NCBI GenBank assembly: GCA_030825825.1
Contig: JAPJPE010000026.1
Coordinates: forward strand, 1-13,531
Origin: Streptococcus sp.
GTDB taxonomy: Bacteria; Bacillota; Bacilli; Lactobacillales; Streptococcaceae
Reading direction: 5' to 3'
Length of the DNA: 13,531 nucleotides
Shown: positions 6,350 through 11,574 of the stretch, piece by piece
How positions within the stretch are numbered: position 1 is the first letter of the stretch
Layout of the letters: every line of letters starts with the position of its first letter
Made by a program: the position numbers and the translations under genes
The notes under the pieces: generated by a model
Told to the model about the DNA's origin: nothing
Databases searched by the model: none
Seen by the model: the letters and a program-made list of their open reading frames with translations, nothing else

Positions 6350-7978
6350 TTATTTATATTCTGGGTACCATTTTAAATTACGAACTGCTTTAGCCATATC
6401 TGTTTCTTGAGCACGCGCAAGACCTTGTTCTTGCGCTTTTTTAGCAACTGCTTCTGCTACTTTGATAGACACATCAGCTACATACTTGAATGGAGGTAAG
6501 ACTGGTGCTCCTGGTTCGCCTGGATTGACAATACCACTCAATGAATGTGCGGCAGCTCCAATCATTTCATCCGTCAACAGACTCGCTTCAGAAGCCAGCA
6601 TACCAAGTCCAAGACCTGGATAAATCAGTGCGTTATTCGCTTGACCAATCACGTAGTCCACACCTTTATAGGAAACTGTACCAGCTGGAATTCCTGTTGC
6701 AACAAATGCTTTTCCGTCTGACCATTCGATCAAATCTTTGGCACTTGCTTCAGCTAGTTTGGTTGGGTTTGACAATGGGAAAATGATAGGATGTTCAGTG
6801 TTTTCACACATAGCTTCTACAATTTCTTTTGTGAAAGTATTTGGCTGAGTTGAAGTTCCCACAAGAATGGTTGGTTTAACCGTCTTCACTACTTCAAGAA
6901 GGTCCGTCAACTGATCTGCATTGGCAAAATCAGAACGTTTCTTAGCAAATGGTTTTTGTTGCGGCGTTAAGTCATCCATATCATCAAAAAGGAGACCTTG
7001 TTTGTCGACCATAAAGAAGCGTTTATAAGCTTCTTCTTCAGGCAGACCTTCACTAACCATTTCACGAAGGACACGAGAAGCAATCCCTGCACCAGCAGTC
7101 CCACCACCATAGCAGAGATAAACTTGATCCGTTAATTTTTCACCTGTAATATCCAATGCCCCAAAGATCCCACCAAGGGTTACAATACCAGTTCCTTGGA
7201 TATCATCGTTAAAGGTTGGGATTTGTTTTCGATATTTTTCAAGGATGTTGGCAGCATTTAAGCGACCGAAATCTTCCCAGTGAAGGTAGAGTTTAGGGAA
7301 AAGACGTTCTGCAGTTTGGACAAATTGATCGATAAAATCATAGTAACGATCACCACGCACACGTTCGTGGCGATTTCCCAAGTAATTAGGATTGTTACGA
7401 AGTTCTTCACGATTGGTACCTGCGTCAATGACCAAAGGAAGTACCATTGAAGGATCAATTCCTGCAGCTCCAGTATAGACCATCAGTTTCCCAACAGAAA
7501 TATCGACACCATTTGTACCCCAGTCACCAATACCGAGAATACCTTCTGCATCTGTCACAACAATAAGACGAATTTCACGATCACCCGCTGCATTTTTCAA
7601 AGTCGCTTCGATATTTTCAGGGTGATTGATGTCAAGATAGGCCGCATATTGTGGGTCTACAAAAAGATCGCTATAGCCTTCGATGGTATCGGCAATAGTT
7701 GGATCATAAACAATGGGATTAAACTCTTCCAAATGTTGAGCAAATAGGTAGTAAAATAGAGTACGATTTGTATTAAAAATTTCCATTAGGAACAAACGTT
7801 TTTCCAAATCATTAACCTTTGTTTGCATTTGCGCATAAGTTTGCGCTGCTTGTTCTTCAATGGTTTGAACGTAAGGTGGTAGGAGGCCAATGAGACCTAG
7901 TTGCTTACGTTCCTCTAAAGTAAAGGCAGTTCCTTTATTGAGGAAAGGGTTGTTTAAAATATCATGTGCAGTCATCAT
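6350..7978 (-). CDS. mleS: Malolactic enzyme
   Basis: It converts L-malate directly to L-lactate and CO2 using tightly bound NAD+ and Mn2+ in the cytosol; the proton consumed raises internal pH. The protein shows the malic-enzyme fold. Y91 in PIVYDPT and K164 in VGKLMVY match the catalytic pair, and E235/D236 (HWEDFG) with D259 (FNDDIQGTG) match the metal ligands. The dinucleotide loop is GGGTAGAG (291-298). Length (541-542) and the N-terminal AHDILNNPFLNKGTAF are characteristic of MleS and not of the roughly 390-residue streptococcal malic enzymes. Two adjacent ATGs occur (7976-7978 and 7973-7975). AAGGAGG is four bases from the first and seven from the second, so the second is the likelier start. 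mleP lies downstream; mleR is divergent beyond a small XRE gene. Confidence 0.95.
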   Translation of the reverse strand: MMTAHDILNNPFLNKGTAFTLEERKQLGLIGLLPPYVQTIEEQAAQTYAQMQTKVNDLEKRLFLMEIFNTNRTLFYYLFAQHLEEFNPIVYDPTIADTIEGYSDLFVDPQYAAYLDINHPENIEATLKNAAGDREIRLIVVTDAEGILGIGDWGTNGVDISVGKLMVYTGAAGIDPSMVLPLVIDAGTNREELRNNPNYLGNRHERVRGDRYYDFIDQFVQTAERLFPKLYLHWEDFGRLNAANILEKYRKQIPTFNDDIQGTGIVTLGGIFGALDITGEKLTDQVYLCYGGGTAGAGIASRVLREMVSEGLPEEEAYKRFFMVDKQGLLFDDMDDLTPQQKPFAKKRSDFANADQLTDLLEVVKTVKPTILVGTSTQPNTFTKEIVEAMCENTEHPIIFPLSNPTKLAEASAKDLIEWSDGKAFVATGIPAGTVSYKGVDYVIGQANNALIYPGLGLGMLASEASLLTDEMIGAAAHSLSGIVNPGEPGAPVLPPFKYVADVSIKVAEAVAKKAQEQGLARAQETDMAKAVRNLKWYPEYK

Positions 7979-8002
7979 GTGACCTCCTTATTAGTTTAAT
8001 TT

Positions 8003-8031
8003 ATTATACCACTTATTTGCATTAAATGACA
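8003..8031 (-). promoter_or_regulatory. mleS promoter
   Basis: On the minus strand TGGTATAAT (8003-8011) is a perfect extended -10. The -35 position 17 bases upstream is TGTCAT (8026-8031), a poor match, as is common for a gene that needs an activator. The predicted start is near 7996, giving a leader of about 20 bases with AAGGAGG. A small dyad, ATTT...AAAT (8015-8027), sits over the spacer and -35. Confidence 0.7.
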
Positions 8032-8054
8032 CTTTGTTCTATATATGATACAAT
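8026..8054 (+). promoter_or_regulatory. Divergent rightward promoter overlapping the mleS -35
   Basis: On the plus strand ATGACA (8026-8031), 17 bases, then TACAAT (8049-8054) with TG at the extended position gives a strong-looking promoter, with start near 8061. Its -35 is the same hexamer as the mleS -35 read on the other strand, so the two promoters should compete. It would produce an RNA of about 300 bases before reaching the XRE gene. Confidence 0.5.
8034..8053. promoter_or_regulatory. Candidate operator dyad in the mleS upstream region
   Basis: TTGT (8034-8037) and ACAA (8050-8053) are inverted around a symmetric TAT/ATA core. The dyad covers the -10 of the rightward promoter and sits just upstream of the mleS -35, where a LysR-type activator such as MleR would bind. 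The arm spacing (12) is close to, but not exactly, the T-N11-A rule. Confidence 0.35.
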
Positions 8055-8367
8055 ATGAATGAATCACTCAATGAAAGTTCAGGCGATACAACCGAAAATG
8101 ATGCGATTTCAATAGATAACAAAATAATAGGTTTATCCATCACTTCCTAGATAGTCACGGTCATCTCTTAAAAAAGCCTGTTCCTTTCCACCTTTTAGAA
8201 GGTTATTCTCATCAAAAGATCCACTGTTTTCAGGTACTCTTTTTTCCACTTATGATGATCAATACCTATAAAAACCATAGATAATAAATCTAAAATATGT
8301 TTGTTATAAAATACTTTGTTTTGTTTAAGGTGTTATTTTTGTCATTTAAAACTTGTATTCTGGTTAC

Positions 8368-8718
8368 ATGAAAACAAAACATTATTTACAACGGTATATA
8401 GCGCAAAAGGTCAAATATTTGCGAAAAAAACAAAACATGAGTCAAGAGGAGCTATCGGAACGGGCAGATCTTGGATTAAAATACATCAATCAATTGGAAA
8501 ATCAAAACGTGAATCTGACCATTCACAGTCTTGAAAAAGTGATTGCTGCTCTTGAGTTAACGCCTGAAGAATTCTTCAATTTTAATTCACTCGAAGTGTC
8601 TTCAGATTCTAACGACAGCCTTTCACTTAAGAGAGTAAATATGAAAATTAAGCAACTTCCAGTTGGAAAAAGGGAGAAGATCCTAACGATTTTTGAAGAT
8701 CTTTTAGATAGCCTTTAA
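8368..8718 (+). CDS. Small XRE-family (Cro/C1-type) transcriptional regulator
   Basis: This 116-residue protein has a single helix-turn-helix domain at about 8-65. The motif runs LRKKQNMSQEELSERADLGL (18-37), followed by YINQLENQ (38-45), typical XRE recognition-helix residues. The C-terminal tail (about 70-116) is charged and may dimerise; it has no recognisable sensor domain. I chose ATG 8368-8370; an in-frame TTG five codons earlier is possible but has no ribosome site. The ATG also lacks one. A TATTCT box (8356-8361) lies seven bases before the ATG, which would make the transcript leaderless. The gene sits inside the malolactic locus, between mleS and mleR and in the same direction as mleR, so a role in mle control is plausible but inferred from position only. 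Confidence 0.85.
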   Translation: MKTKHYLQRYIAQKVKYLRKKQNMSQEELSERADLGLKYINQLENQNVNLTIHSLEKVIAALELTPEEFFNFNSLEVSSDSNDSLSLKRVNMKIKQLPVGKREKILTIFEDLLDSL

Positions 8719-8829
8719 TGGTCCTCTGACTCACCTCAGATTGTAACAAACAAAAAATCATATAGTCAAATTAGCTATCACGGATAATTTTTGCTTATCC
8801 ATGTCTGTCTATTTAGAAGAGGGAGCCCA

Positions 8830-9705
8830 ATGAATCTTAAGGACTTTTATTATTTTCTTGATCTTAGTCAACAGCAATCCTTTACTGGGGTTGCCCAAAA
8901 ACACGGGATCAGTCAACCATCCGTTTCCTATGCCATTAAACGACTAGAAAAGGAATTTCACTGCCCATTAATCGCGCACGATCCTTCTCACCGTACTTTC
9001 AAATTAACGCCCCAAGGAGAAATCTTGCTACGACATATTCAAAAGGTCTTACCTGAGATTCAAGGGGCCAAAAAAGAGATCCTCCGAAGTCTTTCTCAAT
9101 TCAATACGATTGGTTTTCCACCAATCATCATTGACTATCTTGTCCGAAAACAACCCGCCTTTATCAGTAATGTTGCAGCTCTTCAAAGTATCCATCCTGT
9201 TCAAGAAGGATCTGTCGAACTTTTAGAAATGCTTTCCAAAGGGGAACTAGATGCTAGTTTTTTAGGGAGTTTGGAACCGATTAAAGATCATCGCTTCCAG
9301 GTAAGAGAAATGGCCAAACGAGATCTCTTCTATATCCTTCATCACAACCATCCACTAGCCTCAAAAAAAGTATTACAATTTTCAGACGTCATCGATGAAG
9401 ATTTTATCATTCCAGATGAGCACTTTGTTCATTTAAAAGCCTTTGAACAGTTGAATGAGCGCTATCACCATGAGGCTACGCCCTTCTTTCAGACGGATGA
9501 TATTCAGCTTCTAAAACAACTCCTTCGTAAACAAGTGGGAATTAGCTTACTAGCAGATCTTGCACTAACAGATGATGAAGAAGAACTGATCGCGATTCCG
9601 ATGGCAGAAAATGAACGGATTAGTTTTTACGTTTCACTAGTTGAACCGAAGGAAAGTAATCTCAAACCGGAGGTCATCCAATTCTTTGAAAAATTACTAA
9701 ACTAG
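8830..9705 (+). CDS. mleR: LysR-type activator of malolactic fermentation
   Basis: This 291-residue regulator has an N-terminal winged helix (about 1-60), with AQKHGISQPSVSYAIKRLEK (22-41) as the helix-turn-helix. The domain starts LKDFYYFLDL, close to what I recall of Lactococcus MleR. An effector domain (about 88-291) has two alpha/beta lobes and would sense L-malate. ATG 8830-8832 is chosen over an upstream in-frame TTG (8791) because AGAGGGAG precedes it and the LysR domain begins at once. The 291-residue length also matches MleR as I remember it. It is divergent from mleS-mleP, the classic arrangement, except that an XRE gene intervenes. LysR proteins often repress their own gene and activate the divergent one. 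The MleR assignment comes from context plus N-terminal similarity; other LysR roles are less likely. Confidence 0.88.
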   Translation: MNLKDFYYFLDLSQQQSFTGVAQKHGISQPSVSYAIKRLEKEFHCPLIAHDPSHRTFKLTPQGEILLRHIQKVLPEIQGAKKEILRSLSQFNTIGFPPIIIDYLVRKQPAFISNVAALQSIHPVQEGSVELLEMLSKGELDASFLGSLEPIKDHRFQVREMAKRDLFYILHHNHPLASKKVLQFSDVIDEDFIIPDEHFVHLKAFEQLNERYHHEATPFFQTDDIQLLKQLLRKQVGISLLADLALTDDEEELIAIPMAENERISFYVSLVEPKESNLKPEVIQFFEKLLN

Positions 9706-9756
9706 TCGTAGTCTTTATTCTTAGTGCTAATGCAGAAACATAAATAAAGTGACTAG

Positions 9757-9785
9757 CTAGTATTTTTTACGACTAAAAAATATAG
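9757..9785. repeat. AT-rich hairpin downstream of mleR
   Basis: TATTTTTTA (9761-9769) and TAAAAAATA (9774-9782) are perfect inverted repeats with loop CGAC. The stem extends by CTA/TAG across a bulged G. The strand segment TACGACTA (9768-9775) can instead pair with TAGTCGTA at 9703-9710, on the mleR stop codon, so two folds compete. The stem is all A-T, so it is weak as a terminator. Confidence 0.5.
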
Positions 9786-9798
9786 TAGAAATGCCGAT

Positions 9799-9842
9799 AA
9801 AATAAGGATTCCTGCAAATTTGTGGGAATCCTATTTTCTTTT
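9799..9842. terminator. Intrinsic terminator after mleR
   Basis: AGGATTCC (9805-9812) pairs with GGAATCCT (9825-9832). The flanking AAAATA (9799-9804) and ATTTT (9833-9837) extend the stem across one bulged A, and ATTTTCTTTT forms the tail. It ends the xre-mleR transcript and insulates the surface-protein gene. Confidence 0.88.
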
Positions 9843-9946
9843 GCGCACTTTGTATATTTAATTTATTTTATGTATATTTTTCTCTCTCGTGTTTTTATCA
9901 ATAATTAGGGATATAAAAGCCAGCAAAACCCTTGATTATTATACCG

Positions 9947-9975
9947 TTGACAAGTTTTTCAAAAACCGGTATGAT
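9947..9975 (+). promoter_or_regulatory. Near-consensus promoter of the surface-protein gene
   Basis: TTGACA (9947-9952), 17 bases, TATGAT (9970-9975) match the consensus at all but one position. The start is predicted near 9982, with a 25-base leader carrying AAGGGGA. The spacer contains a perfect dyad, GTTTTT-C-AAAAAC (9954-9966), which could be an operator. Confidence 0.85.
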
Positions 9976-10006
9976 AGAAAAAAGTTTATTAAAAAGGGGA
10001 CGTATT

Positions 10007-11425
10007 TTGAAAAAATATACTATTTCACGTAAACAAACTTTAACTTTAGCTTCCGTTGTTTTAGGAACTATCTTCACAGGAACGACTATTGCTTCAGCTG
10101 ATGACGTTGCACCTGCAACAACCCAAGCTGCTCCTGCAGCTACTACAGTAGCAAAATCACCTATCACCACTGCAACAGAAGAAATCAACGCCAAAGCCAA
10201 TACACCAGTTGTTCCTGCTGATAAAGCAAAAACTGGAGATATTATCGCTGTGGACGTTAAAAAAACTGGCCCATCTGCTAAAACAGACGGCGCAGACACA
10301 ACCACTACTTCAACAGCAACCATCAAAACCACTAGCTTAGCCGCTCAAGACTTACCTGTTGGCACTTCAAAACCAGTCTCTTCTACCAAGACAGCTACAT
10401 CAACCAAAGAGACAGCTGACTACACTGAGACAACAACCGAAACAGTCAATAAAACAACTGTAGTCGAAGTTACAAAAGAAGCCGATGTGGTCAATAAAAA
10501 AGAAGTTCAAGGAACATCCGACATCGTCTTTGTCATTGACAAATCAACTTCAATGGATTCTCACATCAGGGATACGATGAAGAATGTCGAGACCTTCGTT
10601 CGCAATCTATCGGCAAAAAATATTCAAGCTCGTTTAGGATTGGTTGAATACGAAAGAGCTAGTGAAGTTAAATACCATGATTTCAATGGATCTAAGTTCA
10701 CAAGTGATCCAGAAAGTTTCATTTCTGCTTTGAAAACCATCAAAACTAAAGGCTACTATGAAAATGCTACTGTTCCATTGCATCATATTGCTACTTCAGG
10801 GGACTACAACTGGGGGGCTGGGGCAAACAACCATCGCTTTGCTTTCTTGATTACAGACGAGGACATTGATCTTACAAAGGATACACCAACCAAAGAAGCG
10901 ACACTGAAGGCCCTTCAAGATGCTGGCATCTCTTTGACAGTGGTTGGTGAAACAGCTGAGAAAAAAGACTTTGATCCATTGGTCAATGGAACAAATGGTC
11001 TCTACTTAGATATCGACAAAAACTTTGCTGACTTGTTGAACGTTCAATTTGCCAACAAAGTCGTTGAAACTGTCCAAAAAGGTCGTGTCTTCAAAGTCCA
11101 AACAGACAAGTATGAGTTGATCTCAAAAACTCACCGCGTGGCGAAAGCAAAACCACAAACGCCTAGCATCCAAACACCTGCAACACCGACTCCTACTCCT
11201 CAGAAACCGGCTGTTGTCACTCCTGCGAAACCGACCGTTTTCACACCGGCTAAAGATGAGCCTGTCAAAACAGCAGTTTATATCGCACCAGCTGCTCTTC
11301 CTCAAAAAGAAGCAAGCCTTCCAAATACAGGAAGCAAGACCTCAATTGCTTTGACGACTCTAGGTCTTGGTCTTCTTAGCATGGGTGCTGCCTTTGGCCT
11401 CTCTCGTAAAACAAAGAAAGACTAA
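10007..11425 (+). CDS. LPXTG cell-wall-anchored protein with von Willebrand A domain
   Basis: This 472-residue secreted protein is probably an adhesin. A signal peptide (1-31) begins MKKYTISRKQTL and has a likely cut after IASA. Next comes a Thr/Ala-rich low-complexity stalk (about 32-168). A von Willebrand A domain (about 171-358) has the metal-site motif DKSTS (178-182) and a later aspartate in LITDEDID (D284), where most family members have TDG. A Pro/Thr wall-spanning segment (about 382-435) has a near-repeat of TPAKP. The C-terminus has the sortase motif LPNTG (438-442), a hydrophobic helix and RKTKK. Start is TTG 10007-10009: AAGGGGA lies six bases upstream and the signal peptide begins there, whereas the longer frame from 9932 starts upstream of the predicted transcript start. 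Monocistronic between two terminators. The ligand is unknown. Confidence 0.9.
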   Translation: MKKYTISRKQTLTLASVVLGTIFTGTTIASADDVAPATTQAAPAATTVAKSPITTATEEINAKANTPVVPADKAKTGDIIAVDVKKTGPSAKTDGADTTTTSTATIKTTSLAAQDLPVGTSKPVSSTKTATSTKETADYTETTTETVNKTTVVEVTKEADVVNKKEVQGTSDIVFVIDKSTSMDSHIRDTMKNVETFVRNLSAKNIQARLGLVEYERASEVKYHDFNGSKFTSDPESFISALKTIKTKGYYENATVPLHHIATSGDYNWGAGANNHRFAFLITDEDIDLTKDTPTKEATLKALQDAGISLTVVGETAEKKDFDPLVNGTNGLYLDIDKNFADLLNVQFANKVVETVQKGRVFKVQTDKYELISKTHRVAKAKPQTPSIQTPATPTPTPQKPAVVTPAKPTVFTPAKDEPVKTAVYIAPAALPQKEASLPNTGSKTSIALTTLGLGLLSMGAAFGLSRKTKKD

Positions 11426-11429
11426 CATG

Positions 11430-11458
11430 AAAAGCCTAATCCGTTGATTGGGCTTTTT
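11430..11458 (+). terminator. Intrinsic terminator of the surface-protein gene
   Basis: AAAAGCCTAATC (11430-11441) pairs with GATTGGGCTTTT (11446-11457) with one G-T wobble and a CGTT tetraloop, followed by more T. It begins five bases after the stop codon. Confidence 0.93.
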
Positions 11459-11540
11459 ATCACTCAAAATTTCCCCTTTGCTATTTTCATTAGAAAGCGG
11501 AAATCTTCAACTTCTACCAAGAGATTCTTGTCCCCCGCTA

Positions 11541-11549
11541 TGATATAAT
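11541..11549 (+). promoter_or_regulatory. Extended -10 promoter of the helicase gene
   Basis: TGATATAAT is a perfect extended -10. No good -35 is present at 16-18 bases, as is usual with this class. The predicted start is near 11556, leaving a leader of about 19 bases with AAGGGAGG. Confidence 0.75.
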
Positions 11550-11574
11550 GGGGACAGTACAAGGGAGGAAACCA

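Larger units (their letters stand above)
7979..8367. other. 389-base intergenic region between mleS and the XRE gene
   Basis: It holds the two divergent promoters and a dyad at its mleS end. Beyond that, from about 8061 to 8367, it is AT-rich. A 31-codon open frame (8055-8150, plus) lacks a ribosome site. A further open plus-strand stretch (about 8150-8284) lacks a start. I recognise no gene, RNA or insertion element. Possible readings are a long leader for the XRE mRNA, a small RNA, or a decayed gene. Confidence 0.5.
9706..10006. other. 301-base intergenic region, mleR to surface-protein gene
   Basis: It contains, in order, the AT-rich hairpin, the terminator, a 9-base direct repeat TGTATATTT at 9851-9859 and 9871-9879 (20 bases apart), and the surface-protein promoter with a dyad in its spacer. 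No gene was seen. Confidence 0.7.

Noticed and set aside
8055..8150. A 31-codon small peptide gene starting MNESLNESSG.
   Set aside because: No ribosome binding site, and its ATG lies before the predicted transcript start at 8061. Kept as part of the unexplained intergenic stretch, not as a gene.
8199..8282. A minus-strand frame beginning MVFIGIDHHKW, which recalls the start of IS110-type transposases.
   Set aside because: The similarity covers only about ten residues. The frame stops after 27 codons, the following residues do not fit the family, and no insertion ends or rest of the gene are present. Chance is more likely.
8782..8800. A small hairpin GGATAA...TTATCC before mleR.
   Set aside because: Six weak base pairs with no T-tract; not convincing as a terminator or switch.
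9932..10006. An upstream extension of the surface protein starting from the ATG-less frame at 9932.
   Set aside because: It would begin upstream of the -35 box and would place 25 residues before a normal signal peptide. The TTG at 10007 has a ribosome site.
11123..11305. Pro/Thr-rich coding repeat as a possible CRISPR or tandem DNA repeat.
   Set aside because: It is explained by low-complexity wall-spanning protein sequence; unit length and sequence are irregular at the DNA level.
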